DNA of 49,704 bases, taken from positions 1 to 49,704 of the forward strand of contig JAEZSC010000016.1 of assembly GCA_023422005.1 (NCBI GenBank), in the 5' to 3' direction. Origin of the DNA: Bacillota bacterium (GTDB taxonomy: Bacteria; Bacillota; Clostridia; Christensenellales; UMGS416). Positions 23,139-32,852 of this stretch are shown piece after piece (the first letter of the stretch is position 1; each line of letters starts with the position of its first letter). The notes below the pieces were generated by a model. It did no database searches. It was not told the origin of the DNA and worked only from the letters and a program-made list of their open reading frames with translations. The translations under genes were made by a program, and so were the position numbers.

Positions 23139-23907
23139 CCAGCTCCACCTCCATAAGGTCGAACACCGGGCCGTCGGCGCACACGCGGCGGTAGCGCCAA
23201 TCCTCCCCGTATTTCACCTTGCAGTTGCACACCAGGCAGCCACCGATGCCGCAGCCCATGCGTTCCTCCAGGCTGACCTGCACCGGGATACCCCTCCCCC
23301 GCATCAACCGCTGCAGCGCCTTGAGCATGGGTGTGGGGCCGCAGGCAAACACGACATCATAGGCGTTGTGCTCCATCGCTTCGGCCAGCAGGTCGGTCAC
23401 ATACCCCTGCCGGCCCAGCGAGCCGTCGTCGGTGCACAGGCGCAGCTCGCGGCTGGCCCGGGCGAAGGACGAGAGCTGATAGCTGGCCGCACCGCAGCGA
23501 AAGCCCAGAAAGCTATCCATGGGCACCTGGGGCCAGGCTTCCAGCACGGCCCGCAGCGGCGCCGCACCGATGCCCCCGCCCACCACGGCGGCGGTCTTTG
23601 CTCCATCCGGCAGCGTAAAGCCCCGGCCCAGCGGCGCCAGGATGTCTAAAAAATAACCCTTTTCCAACGCGCTCAGCGCCCTCGTGCCCTGCCCGCGCAG
23701 CTGATAGACCAGCGTGAGCACGTCCAGCTCGGCCAGCACATGGTTGATGCCCAGCGGGCGGCGCAGCAGCATGGGCGTGGGTCCGGGTAGCTTCACGTGG
23801 GCGAACTGCCCCGGCTTCACCGGCGGCAGCGTGCCTTCGAACTGCACGCTGAGCTCATAAATGTCCGCTGCGATCTGGGCGTTGCGCAGTATGACGGCGC
23901 GGCTCAT
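23131..23907 (-). CDS. pyrK: dihydroorotate dehydrogenase electron-transfer subunit
   Basis: This 258-residue flavoprotein carries electrons from PyrD to NAD. It has the FAD-binding ferredoxin-reductase domain ('PGQFAHVKLPG', 'RRPLGI') and an NAD-binding part with 'VVGGGIGAAPL'. The C-terminal [2Fe-2S] cysteine cluster is 'MGCGIGGCLVCNCKVK', followed later by 'YRRVCADGPVF'. Start at ATG 23907 overlaps the carB stop (ATGA). A longer upstream open frame is a shadow inside carB. Confidence 0.95.
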   Translation of the reverse strand: MSRAVILRNAQIAADIYELSVQFEGTLPPVKPGQFAHVKLPGPTPMLLRRPLGINHVLAELDVLTLVYQLRGQGTRALSALEKGYFLDILAPLGRGFTLPDGAKTAAVVGGGIGAAPLRAVLEAWPQVPMDSFLGFRCGAASYQLSSFARASRELRLCTDDGSLGRQGYVTDLLAEAMEHNAYDVVFACGPTPMLKALQRLMRGRGIPVQVSLEERMGCGIGGCLVCNCKVKYGEDWRYRRVCADGPVFDLMEVELDG

Positions 23908-26900
23908 GGCAATGTCCTCGGCGTGGGGTTGGCTTGGGGCAGCGATAGGTCGTGCAGGCCCATGGGCACCAGGTCTATGTCGCTCATGCCCAGCTTCAGA
24001 CCGCGCACCAGCGCCTCGGCGGTGTCCATGGAGGTTAGGCACGGCACCTTGTACTCCACGGCCATGCGCCGCAGCTTGAAGCCGTCGCGCTCCGGGTCGC
24101 GGCCGCGGGTCGCGGTGTTCACGATGAACTGCACCTGGCCGCCGCGGATGAGATCGGCCATGTTGGGCGATTCCTCACCGAAGCGCGCCGCCAGACTGGC
24201 GGGCACAAAGTTGCTGTTCAGCACGTGGGCGGTGCCGGCGGTGGCGTACAGCGTGTAACCCAGATGCGCCAGCTCCTCTCCCAGGCGCGCCACCTGGGGC
24301 TTGTCGCTGTCGGCCACGGAGATCAGCACGTTGCCGCGTTTTGGCACGTTGAGCCCGGCGGCGATGAGGCCTTTGAGCAGCGCCAGCGAGAGGTCCGGCG
24401 CAATGCCCAGCACCTCGCCGGTGGACTTCATCTCCGGTCCAAGGCTGGTTTCCAGTTTGGGCAGCTTTTCGAAGCTGAATACCGGCACTTTGACGGCGTA
24501 GATGACCCGGCTGGGCACGAGCCCGGTGCCCCAGCCCATGTCCTTGAGCTTGTGGCCCAGCGAGGCCCGGGTGGCCAGCTCTATGAGCGGTACGCCGGTC
24601 ACCTTGGAGATGTAGGGCACCGTGCGGCTGGATCGGGGGTTCACTTCAATGATGTACAAGTCGTCATAGTACACGATGAACTGTATGTTGATCATGCCGA
24701 TCACGTTGAGCTCACGACACAGCGTAGCCGTTGTCTCGATGATCTTTCGCTGTATGCCGTCGCTGAGCGAATAGGCCGGGTACACCGAGATGCTGTCGCC
24801 GGAATGCACGCCGGCGCGTTCCACGTGCTCCATGATGCCGGGAATCAGCATCTCCTGGCCGTCGTAGATCGCGTCCACCTCGATTTCCTTGCCCAGCAGA
24901 TACTTGTCCACGAGGATCGGATGCTCCTGCTCGTCGCGGTTGATGATGGCCATATACTCGGTGATGTTCTCGTCGTTCCAGGCGATCTCCATGCCCTGGC
25001 CGCCCAGCACATAGCTGGGCCGCACCAGCACCGGGTAGCCCAGGCGGCGGGCGGTGGCCAGCGCCTGCTCGGCGGTATACACCGTCTCGCCCTTGGGCCG
25101 GGCAATGCCCGTGCGCTCCAGCAGCGCGTCGAACTCCTCGCGGTCCTCGGCGGCGTTGATGTCCTTAAGCTGGGTGCCCAGGATCGGATACCCGGCCTCC
25201 ACGACGAACTTGGCCAGCTTGATGGCCGTCTGGCCGCCGAATTGCACGACGACGCCGGCGGGCCGCTCGATCTCCAGCACGTTCCACATGTCCTCGGCGG
25301 TCAGCGGTTCAAAGTACAGCCGGTCGCTGGTGTCAAAATCCGTGGACACGGTCTCGGGGTTGTTGTTGATGATGACGGTGTCGTATCCGGCGTCCTTGAG
25401 CGCCCAGATGCTGTGCACCGAGCAGTAGTCGAACTCCACGCCCTGGCCGATGCGGATGGGGCCGCTGCCCAGCACGACCACCGATGGCCGGGCGCCGCGG
25501 CGGGCCTCGTTCTCGTCGTCATAGGTGCTGTAGTAGTAAGGGCTCACGGCGTCGAACTCCGCGCCGCAGGTGTCCACCATCTTGTAGGTCGGCAGGATGT
25601 TCATGGACTTGCGCAGGGCACGGATATCCTGCTCGGTTTTGCCGGTCCAGCGGGCCAGCGCCTGGTCGGAGAAACCCATCTTCTTGAGCCTGCGCAAGTG
25701 GGCGGCGGTCAGGCATGCGGCCCCCTCCCGCTTGACGCGTTCCTCTTCGGACACGATGTTGTGCAGCTTGTGCAGATACCATTGGTCGATCTTCGTGATG
25801 TCGAAGATGTGCTGCTCGCTGACGCCTCGGCGCAGCGATTCGGTGACGATGTAGATGCGCTCGTCGCTCTGCCAGTGCAGCAGACGCTCGATGTCCTCGT
25901 CGCTATAGGCGGAGGCGCCCTTGAACTCGCAGCTGTACTGGCCAAGCTCCAGCGAGCGCAGAGCCTTCAGAAAGGCCTGCTCGAAGGTCGCGCCGATGGC
26001 CATGACCTCGCCGGTGGCCTTCATGCGGGTTCCCAGCGTCTTCTCGGCCTTGGTGAACTTGTCGAAGGGCCAGCGGGGGAACTTTACGACGACGTAATCC
26101 AGCGTGGGTTCGAAGGCCGCGAAGGTTTTGCCGGTCACGGCGTTGCGGATTTCGTCCAGTCCGTAGCCGATGGCGATCTTCGTGGCGACCTTGGCAATCG
26201 GGTACCCCGTGGCCTTGCTGGCCAGCGCCGAGCTGCGGCTCACACGGGGGTTTACCTCGATGACGGCGTATTCCATGCTCTCGGGGTTCAGCGCGTATTG
26301 CACGTTGCAGCCGCCTTCGATCTTCAAGGCGCTTATGATGTTGATGGCTGCGGAGCGCAGCATTTGGTATTCGGCGTCGCGCAGCGTCTGGCTGGGGGCC
26401 ACCACGATGCTGTCGCCGGTGTGGATGCCCACGGGGTCGATGTTCTCCATGTTGCACACGATGATGCAGTTGCCCTTGCCGTCGCGCATGACCTCGTATT
26501 CGATCTCTTTCCAGCCGGCCACTGATTTCTCAATGAGGCACTGGTGCACGCGGGAGTAACGCAGGCCGTCGGCGGTAATGCGGGCCAGTTCCGGGCCGTC
26601 GGCGGCGATGCCGCCGCCGCTGCCACCCAGCGTGTAGGCCGGGCGCACGATCAAGGGATAGCCCACGCGGTCGCCGAACTCCAGCGCCGCGTCCACATCG
26701 GTTACGATGACGCTCTCAATGCACGGCTCGCCGATGCTCTCCATGGTCTCCTTGAAGAGCTCACGGTCCTCAGCGCGGTGGATGGAATCCACCGGCGTGC
26801 CCAGCAGGCGTACGCCCGCCTCATCCAAAAAGCCGCTCTCGGCCAGCTCCACGGCCAGGTTCAGGCCGGTCTGGCCGCCCAGCGTGGGCAGCATGGAATC

Positions 26901-27149
26901 CGGGCGCTCCCGGCGGATGATGGATTTGATGACCTCGGGCGTCAGCGGCTCCAGATAGACGCGATCGGCGATGTTGCGGTCGGTCATGATCGTGGCCGGG
27001 TTGCTGTTGACCAGCACGACCTCGATGCCCTCTTCCTTGAGGGCGCGGCAGGCCTGGGTGCCGGCGTAATCGAACTCCGCCGCCTGGCCTATGATGATGG
27101 GCCCTGAGCCTATGACGAGCACTTTTTTGATGTCTGGATTGCGGGGCAT
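23904..27149 (-). CDS. carB: carbamoyl-phosphate synthase large subunit
   Basis: This 1081-residue enzyme makes carbamoyl phosphate from ammonia, bicarbonate and two ATP. The two homologous ATP-grasp halves are clear: 'VLVIGSGPIIIGQAAEFDY' at the N-terminus and 'VVLGSGPIRIGQGVEFDY' at about 555, each followed by 'GGSGGGIA' or 'GGQGMEIA'. The C-terminal MGS-like allosteric domain (about 935-1060) binds effectors such as UMP. It works with CarA, encoded upstream. Normally carA and carB are adjacent, but here a PPOX-like gene lies between them. Confidence 0.97.
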   Translation of the reverse strand: MPRNPDIKKVLVIGSGPIIIGQAAEFDYAGTQACRALKEEGIEVVLVNSNPATIMTDRNIADRVYLEPLTPEVIKSIIRRERPDSMLPTLGGQTGLNLAVELAESGFLDEAGVRLLGTPVDSIHRAEDRELFKETMESIGEPCIESVIVTDVDAALEFGDRVGYPLIVRPAYTLGGSGGGIAADGPELARITADGLRYSRVHQCLIEKSVAGWKEIEYEVMRDGKGNCIIVCNMENIDPVGIHTGDSIVVAPSQTLRDAEYQMLRSAAINIISALKIEGGCNVQYALNPESMEYAVIEVNPRVSRSSALASKATGYPIAKVATKIAIGYGLDEIRNAVTGKTFAAFEPTLDYVVVKFPRWPFDKFTKAEKTLGTRMKATGEVMAIGATFEQAFLKALRSLELGQYSCEFKGASAYSDEDIERLLHWQSDERIYIVTESLRRGVSEQHIFDITKIDQWYLHKLHNIVSEEERVKREGAACLTAAHLRRLKKMGFSDQALARWTGKTEQDIRALRKSMNILPTYKMVDTCGAEFDAVSPYYYSTYDDENEARRGARPSVVVLGSGPIRIGQGVEFDYCSVHSIWALKDAGYDTVIINNNPETVSTDFDTSDRLYFEPLTAEDMWNVLEIERPAGVVVQFGGQTAIKLAKFVVEAGYPILGTQLKDINAAEDREEFDALLERTGIARPKGETVYTAEQALATARRLGYPVLVRPSYVLGGQGMEIAWNDENITEYMAIINRDEQEHPILVDKYLLGKEIEVDAIYDGQEMLIPGIMEHVERAGVHSGDSISVYPAYSLSDGIQRKIIETTATLCRELNVIGMINIQFIVYYDDLYIIEVNPRSSRTVPYISKVTGVPLIELATRASLGHKLKDMGWGTGLVPSRVIYAVKVPVFSFEKLPKLETSLGPEMKSTGEVLGIAPDLSLALLKGLIAAGLNVPKRGNVLISVADSDKPQVARLGEELAHLGYTLYATAGTAHVLNSNFVPASLAARFGEESPNMADLIRGGQVQFIVNTATRGRDPERDGFKLRRMAVEYKVPCLTSMDTAEALVRGLKLGMSDIDLVPMGLHDLSLPQANPTPRTLP

Positions 27150-27201
27150 GGGCTTCTCCTATTCGACGATGAAATTGTATACTTTCAGTGCAACAGGCCC
27201 A

Positions 27202-27666
27202 TCAGGCTTCGTGGTTGACCCAGTTGAGCCACAGAGGCTGCTCCTCGGCCAGCGCGAAATCGCCGGTAAAAGGCCAGCGGTAATACTTGCCGCCCTCGGC
27301 GGTGAAGGCGATGGCGCAGAAGTTTGGGTCTTCCGGGCCGCCGGGGAACATGCCGCGCATGGGCTCCACCCACATGGCCTGCAGCAGCGCCGGCTCCCGG
27401 CTCACGCGGGCACGGCCGGTCAGCAGCAGCGTCTCGAAGGCCACGTTATCGGCAAAGTACAGGCTGGCGCGGTTGTCCATCTGTATGTCGGCGGTCGTAC
27501 GGCGCTCGGTCTGTGTCACAAACCAGAAGCTTGTGAGGCCCTCGCGGCGGTTGGTCGACACGACCTTGATGCGCGGCGCGCCCTCGCGGTCCAGCGTACC
27601 CAAATATACCAACGGTGTGCGCCCGATCAGCGCGTCCATGCTCTGCCTGCGTTGTTCGGCGTCCAT
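27202..27666 (-). CDS. PPOX-like split-barrel protein inside the pyr operon
   Basis: This 154-residue protein resembles general stress protein 26 and other pyridoxamine-5'-phosphate-oxidase-type flavin barrels. It has 'LVYLGTLDREGAPRIKVVSTN', 'FWFVTQTERRTTADIQMDN' and 'VAFETLLLTGRARV', then a C-terminal strand region. A ribosome site (AAGGAGG) lies within the last codons of carA, 6 bases before this ATG, so the gene is built into the operon rather than lying in it by chance. It probably binds FMN or a related cofactor; its link to pyrimidine synthesis is unknown. Confidence 0.85.
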   Translation of the reverse strand: MDAEQRRQSMDALIGRTPLVYLGTLDREGAPRIKVVSTNRREGLTSFWFVTQTERRTTADIQMDNRASLYFADNVAFETLLLTGRARVSREPALLQAMWVEPMRGMFPGGPEDPNFCAIAFTAEGGKYYRWPFTGDFALAEEQPLWLNWVNHEA

Positions 27667-27667
27667 T

Positions 27668-28723
<1,056 letters not shown>

Positions 28724-28732
28724 GAAAGCCTC

Positions 28733-29632
28733 CTATTTGCTGTACAGCGCCGCGTTAATATCGTTTCTCATTGAGAGGGCCGCGTCCCTCGCGGCGGTCT
28801 TGTGGTCCTTGCCGACCTCCCACGCCTGCAGCAGCGAGCGCGACGCGTTGACCACGGCGCCGCCGCCCTGGGCATCGAACATGCCGGCGATGTCAGCACC
28901 CGTGGCCCCCTGGGCTCCGTAGCCCGGCAGCAAAAAGAACGTGTGCTGGAGCCTCTGGCGCAGCGCAGCGCCCTGGGCCGGGTGCGTGGCGCCTACCACA
29001 GCGCCCACTCTGCTATAGCCGGCAGAGCCTTCGGTTCCCCTGCCCCACTGCTCCACGAGATCGCCCACGGCCTCAAAGACCGTGCGGCCGTCGGCCAGCG
29101 CCAAGTCCTGCAGTTCGGATGAGCTGGGGTTGCTGGTCTTTACCAGTGCGAAGATGCCGCGCTCCGGATTGGCCTGCAGGAATGGCTTTATGCCGTCGGT
29201 GCCCAAGTAGGGATTCACAGTCACGATGTCGGCGTCGAAAGCAGGACACTTCGTGTCCTTTAGTTGGGTCTGGCCAAGGAAGGCAGCCGCATATGCGGCT
29301 GCGGTGGAGGCGATGTCATTGCGCTTGGCGTCGGCGATGACGATGAGGCCCGCCTGCCGTGCCAGCCGCAGTGTCCGGGCGAAGGCCTCCATGCCCGGCG
29401 TGCCATACTGCTCGTAATAGGCCACCTGCACCTTGACGGCGGGCACCACGTCGGCCAGCGCGTCCAGCAGGTCGCGGTTGTAGGCCAGTATCGCTTCCGC
29501 CGCACCGGCAAAGGTGCCGGTATCATAGCTTGCGGCGAAAGCCGCCGGCAGGCAGCCCAGGTGGGTGTCCAGCCCGGCACAGGTCGGGTTGCCCTTTTTG
29601 CGTATCTCCTCGGTCAAGCGGTCAAATATCAT
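28733..29632 (-). CDS. pyrF: orotidine-5'-phosphate decarboxylase (PyrF subfamily 2)
   Basis: This 299-residue TIM barrel converts OMP to UMP. The catalytic Lys/Asp set appears in 'LIVIADAKRNDIASTA', with 'PTCAGLDTHLGCLP' near the start and 'LLPGYGAQGA' near the end. The length places it in the longer subfamily 2, usual in Actinobacteria and some Clostridia. Start at ATG 29632 is favoured by AGGGA 6 bases upstream; a GTG further up is in frame. Unusually, pyrF sits in the middle of the operon between pyrC and carA. Confidence 0.94.
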   Translation of the reverse strand: MIFDRLTEEIRKKGNPTCAGLDTHLGCLPAAFAASYDTGTFAGAAEAILAYNRDLLDALADVVPAVKVQVAYYEQYGTPGMEAFARTLRLARQAGLIVIADAKRNDIASTAAAYAAAFLGQTQLKDTKCPAFDADIVTVNPYLGTDGIKPFLQANPERGIFALVKTSNPSSSELQDLALADGRTVFEAVGDLVEQWGRGTEGSAGYSRVGAVVGATHPAQGAALRQRLQHTFFLLPGYGAQGATGADIAGMFDAQGGGAVVNASRSLLQAWEVGKDHKTAARDAALSMRNDINAALYSK

Positions 29633-29683
29633 TGCTTCCCTCACGTCTTTTGCTTATCGTATAATTATAAATCCGTTTGCATA

Positions 29684-30970
29684 TTATACCACGATCATGC
29701 AGCCGTTGTACACCAGTTTTCCAGCGGCTACGGTGTCGGTGATGCGGCCGGTCAGCTTCCATCCGTCGAAGGGCGTATTGCGGCCTTTGGACACGAATTT
29801 CATCGCGTCCACCGTCCATTCCTCGTTCAGATCGGCCACGCACAGGTCCGCCGGCGCGCCTTCGGCCAGTGTACCGCACGGCACTCCCAGCAGCGCAGCC
29901 GGTACTGCCGACATCCTGCGCACAACTTCCTCCAGCGTAAGCAGGCCGGGTTGCACGAGATATGTATAGGCCAGAGCGAAGGCCGTCTCAAAGCCGCTGA
30001 TGCCGAAAGCTGCCAGGTTGTACTCCACATCCTTGTCGTCTATGTGGTGAGGCGCGTGATCGGTGGCGATGGCGTCTATCGTGCCATCGCGCAGGCCTTG
30101 GATTATGGCCAGCCGGTCAGCCTCGCTGCGCAGCGGCGGGTTCACCTTGGTGGCTGTACTATAACCTTCCACGAGCTCATCGGTGGCGGCGAAGTAATGC
30201 GGGCAGGTCTCGGCGCTCACGGCCACGCCGCGGGCCTTGGCTTGGCGGATCAGCTCCACCGACGCCGCAGCGCTCACATGGGCGATGTGCACGCGGGTGT
30301 GCAGCTCCTCGGCCAGCAGGATTTCCCTGGCAACCATCAGGCTCTCCGCCGTGGCGGGGATGCCCGGCAGGCCCAGCCGCGTGGCCACAGGCCCTTCGTT
30401 CATGGCGCCGCCCTCGGCCAGCGCCTTGTCCTCACAGTGGGAGATCAGCAGAGCACCGAAGTTTTTGGCGTAGCGCAGCGCCAGTTCCATGGTGCGGGGG
30501 TTGTCCACCGGTTTGCCGTCGTCGCTGAAGGCCACGGCCCCCGCCTCCCGCAGCATGCCCATCTCGGTTAGTTCCTTGCCAAGTGAACCCTTGGTGATGG
30601 CGGCGATGGGCAGCACACGCACGGCGCCCTCCGCCCGGGCTTTGTCCAAGATGAACTTCACGACAGCCTCGTTGTCGGTCACAGGCTTGGTGTTGGGCAT
30701 GCAGGCCACCGCGATGAAGCCGCCGGCGGCGGCTGCGCGGGTGCCCGAGGCGATGGTCTCCTTGAACTCAAAGCCAGGCTCCCGCAGGTGGGCGTGCATA
30801 TCCACAAAGCCGGGGAACACATGTTTGCCCGCGGCATCCACGATCGTGGCGCACGTCGCGCTCAAGGATTCGCCGATGGAGGCGATCTTTCCGTCTTCGA
30901 TCAGGATGTCCAGGCGTCCTCCCTTACCCAGAGGATTTACAACAGTGCCGTTCTTAACCAGTATCTTCAT
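29684..30970 (-). CDS. pyrC: dihydroorotase (class I)
   Basis: This 428-residue amidohydrolase closes carbamoyl-aspartate to dihydroorotate. It has the metal motif 'PGFVDMHAHLREPG', the conserved 'CMPNTKPVTDN', His-rich segments 'LISHCEDKALAEGG' and 'RVHIAHVSAAASVE', and the late Asp in 'AIATDHAPHH'. The bridging carboxylated lysine of some members is not obvious from sequence alone. It follows pyrB by 54 bases. Confidence 0.96.
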   Translation of the reverse strand: MKILVKNGTVVNPLGKGGRLDILIEDGKIASIGESLSATCATIVDAAGKHVFPGFVDMHAHLREPGFEFKETIASGTRAAAAGGFIAVACMPNTKPVTDNEAVVKFILDKARAEGAVRVLPIAAITKGSLGKELTEMGMLREAGAVAFSDDGKPVDNPRTMELALRYAKNFGALLISHCEDKALAEGGAMNEGPVATRLGLPGIPATAESLMVAREILLAEELHTRVHIAHVSAAASVELIRQAKARGVAVSAETCPHYFAATDELVEGYSTATKVNPPLRSEADRLAIIQGLRDGTIDAIATDHAPHHIDDKDVEYNLAAFGISGFETAFALAYTYLVQPGLLTLEEVVRRMSAVPAALLGVPCGTLAEGAPADLCVADLNEEWTVDAMKFVSKGRNTPFDGWKLTGRITDTVAAGKLVYNGCMIVV

Positions 30971-31024
30971 ATTTGGGTACTCCTTTCAAAGCTGCCAGCG
31001 TGGGTGCGAAAAAACTCCGGTTTT

Positions 31025-31954
31025 TCACACCTTTTCATTCCTCCTGCTCAGCAAGAAAAGCAGCGCCATGCGCACCGCCACGCCGTTGGTCACCTGCTCG
31101 CGGATCACCGATTGGTCGCCGTCGGCCAGTTGGCTGGTCAGCTCAACGCCGCGGTTCACAGGGCCTGGGTGCATCAATAAAGCGTTGGGTTTCGCCAAGC
31201 GCAGGCGTTGGTCGTTGACGCCCCAGTAGCGGGCATATTCGCGCACGCTGGGGAATAGCCCCGCCTGCTGGCGCTCCAGCTGGATGCGCAGCGCCATGAC
31301 GACGTCCGCGCCCTTCAACGCGTCTTCTATGTCCGTGGTGACCCGAGCACCGGTCTGCTCGATGCCCTCGGGCAGCAGCGTTTGCGGCGCGCACAGCACG
31401 ACCTCGCTGCCCAGCGTGGTCAGGCCCCACAGGTTGCTGCGGGCCACACGGCTGTGGGCCACATCGCCTATGATGGCGACCTTGAGGCCGTCCAGCCGGC
31501 CGAAGCGCTCCTGCATCGTGAACAGGTCCAGCAACCCTTGCGTCGGGTGCTCATTCATTCCGTCGCCGGCGTTGATAACCGCGGCGTTTACGTGTTTGGC
31601 CAGCAGGTGTGGAGCGCCGCTCATCGGGTGGCGCATGATGATGATGTCGGTGCCCATGCGGTCCAGCGAGCAGCCGGTGTCGATCAGCGTTTCGCCCTTG
31701 CTGACCGAGCTGGACGATGCGGCGATGTTGGCGCTGGCGGCGCTCATGTATTTGCTGGCCAGCTCGAAGCTCATGCGCGTGCGGGTGCTGTTCTCATAGA
31801 ACAGCGTCACGATGGACTTGCCCTGCAGATGCGGCGTCTTCTTCTGGTTGCCCAGCAGAAAGCGCTTCATTTGCGCGGCGGTCGTCAGCACCTCGTGGAT
31901 TTCCGCGGCGGGCATGCTCCGCAGGCCCAGCAGGTCTTTCTTGGTCAATGGCAT
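31025..31954 (-). CDS. pyrB: aspartate carbamoyltransferase catalytic subunit
   Basis: This 309-residue enzyme condenses carbamoyl phosphate and aspartate. It contains the carbamoyl-phosphate motif 'FYENSTRTRMSFELA', the loop 'SSSVSKGETL', 'AGDGMNEHPTQGLLDL' and 'LLMHPGPVNRGVEL'. Start chosen at ATG 31954, behind AGGAGGAGCAGGG. No regulatory pyrI gene is nearby, as is usual in Bacillota, so control comes from PyrR. A 19-base palindrome lies just upstream. Confidence 0.96.
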   Translation of the reverse strand: MPLTKKDLLGLRSMPAAEIHEVLTTAAQMKRFLLGNQKKTPHLQGKSIVTLFYENSTRTRMSFELASKYMSAASANIAASSSSVSKGETLIDTGCSLDRMGTDIIIMRHPMSGAPHLLAKHVNAAVINAGDGMNEHPTQGLLDLFTMQERFGRLDGLKVAIIGDVAHSRVARSNLWGLTTLGSEVVLCAPQTLLPEGIEQTGARVTTDIEDALKGADVVMALRIQLERQQAGLFPSVREYARYWGVNDQRLRLAKPNALLMHPGPVNRGVELTSQLADGDQSVIREQVTNGVAVRMALLFLLSRRNEKV

Positions 31955-31977
31955 ATTCCCTGCTCCTCCTTGGCATA

Positions 31978-32024
31978 GCAGCGGCAAATAAATATTTGAC
32001 ATCCTAATATTTATTTGCCGCTGC
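31978..32024. repeat. 19-base perfect palindrome between pyrR and pyrB
   Basis: Arms 31978-31996 and 32006-32024 are perfect complements around a 9-base loop. It forms a long GC-then-AT stem. No T-tract follows in either direction, so it does not look like a simple terminator. It lies 23 bases before the pyrB start. Confidence 0.75.
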
Positions 32025-32084
32025 AAAAGCTTGTATGGGATTGACAGAATGTTCAACAACAAACTGCCGTTGCAACATAAGAAA

Positions 32085-32102
32085 AGACCGGCGACGCGGT
32101 CT
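32085..32102 (-). terminator. short terminator at the pyrR stop
   Basis: AGACCG-cgtcgc-CGGTCT on the minus strand overlaps the pyrR stop codon and is followed by TTTTCTT. It may reduce read-through into pyrB. I saw no PyrR-binding loop beside it. Confidence 0.6.
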
Positions 32103-32649
32103 AGTTTTCCATCTCGTAAAGTATGACGTTTTCCTCGGTGTCGATGGGATGCACATGAACGCCGATGACCTCATTGCGGGCCGTGGGTACGTTCTTGCCC
32201 ACATAATCGGCGCGGATGGGCAGCTCCCGGTGTCCCCGGTCCACGAGCACGGCCAGCTGTATGGAGCTGGCACGTCCCAGGTCCATCACGGCATCCATGG
32301 CGGCACGGGCGGTGCGCCCGGTATACAGCACGTCATCCACCAGCACAACCGACGTTCCGGCGATCAGGAAGGGCACGTCGGTGCCATTGATGACCGGGTG
32401 TTCGGCCAGCAGCGAAAGGTCGTCGCGATAGAACGTGATGTCCAGCACACCCACGGGCACCTTACCCTCGAACTTGGCCAGTTTTTCTGCCAGGCGGCGG
32501 GCCAGCGGCACGCCCCGGCGCTGGATGCCCAGCAGCACGACGCCCTGCACACCTTTGTTGCGCTCGATGATTTCATGGGCGATGCGCGTCAGCGCCCTGT
32601 CCACGGCGGTGGCATCCATCAGTTGCGTCTTTTCCCGTAATTTACCCAT
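32101..32649 (-). CDS. pyrR: PyrR, bifunctional attenuation regulator / uracil phosphoribosyltransferase
   Basis: This 182-residue protein binds UMP and the pyr leader RNA to promote termination. It keeps the type I phosphoribosyltransferase PRPP loop 'VVLVDDVLYTGRTARAAMDA'. 'GIQRRGVPLARRLA' and 'DITFYRDDL' are typical of PyrR. Start chosen at ATG 32649, where AAAGGAG is 8 bases upstream; an in-frame start at 32718 would lie inside the attenuator. It is the first gene of the operon and controls itself and the downstream genes. Confidence 0.95.
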   Translation of the reverse strand: MGKLREKTQLMDATAVDRALTRIAHEIIERNKGVQGVVLLGIQRRGVPLARRLAEKLAKFEGKVPVGVLDITFYRDDLSLLAEHPVINGTDVPFLIAGTSVVLVDDVLYTGRTARAAMDAVMDLGRASSIQLAVLVDRGHRELPIRADYVGKNVPTARNEVIGVHVHPIDTEENVILYEMEN

Positions 32650-32669
32650 CGGTGCACTCCTTTCCGCAT

Positions 32670-32752
32670 AAAAAATGCCTTGCCGGGTATGGCAAGGCAT
32701 GATGAAACAAAATTTCACTTTGTTCCCCCACCCTTGCCGGTCTCTCGTACCG
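32670..32752 (-). promoter_or_regulatory. PyrR-type attenuator leader
   Basis: On the minus transcript a small hairpin with loop ACGAGAG (32738-32752) is followed by GGCAAGG (32738-32732), resembling the purine-rich PyrR binding loop. GGCAAGG can pair with CCTTGCC (32697-32691), the left arm of a perfect 10-base terminator (32700-32691 with 32684-32675) that ends in six T. These two structures exclude each other. PyrR bound to UMP would hold the first hairpin and free the terminator. Confidence 0.7.
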
Positions 32753-32786
32753 ATTTAAAGGCTGCGGTTTTCGTTCGATGTATCCT

Positions 32787-32816
32787 ATCATATGCGTTTG
32801 CGTTTGTCCAGCGCAA
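32787..32816 (-). promoter_or_regulatory. promoter of the pyr operon
   Basis: -35 TTGCGC and -10 TATGAT with an 18-base spacer point to a start about 25 bases before the attenuator hairpin. It overlaps the divergent promoter of the phosphoesterase gene. Confidence 0.55.
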
Positions 32817-32827
32817 AATGCTATACT
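32798..32827 (+). promoter_or_regulatory. promoter of the metallophosphoesterase gene
   Basis: TTGCGT and TATACT (with TGC before it) are 18 bases apart and overlap the pyr promoter on the other strand. Confidence 0.5.
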
Positions 32828-32852
32828 CAAAGAAAATGTATTTCAGGTATAT

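Noticed and set aside
24225..26525. A 766-codon open frame on the plus strand opposite carB
   Set aside because: It mirrors the strongly conserved carB frame in GC-rich DNA, has no ribosome site, and its protein is low-complexity His/Ala/Gly-rich text.
31955..32100. A second PyrR attenuator between pyrR and pyrB
   Set aside because: No purine-rich GAGAG loop or antiterminator pairing was found; only a short terminator and a palindrome without T-tract.
32650..32718. Longer pyrR start at 32718
   Set aside because: It would place coding sequence over the attenuator hairpin and lacks a ribosome site; ATG 32649 has AAAGGAG.
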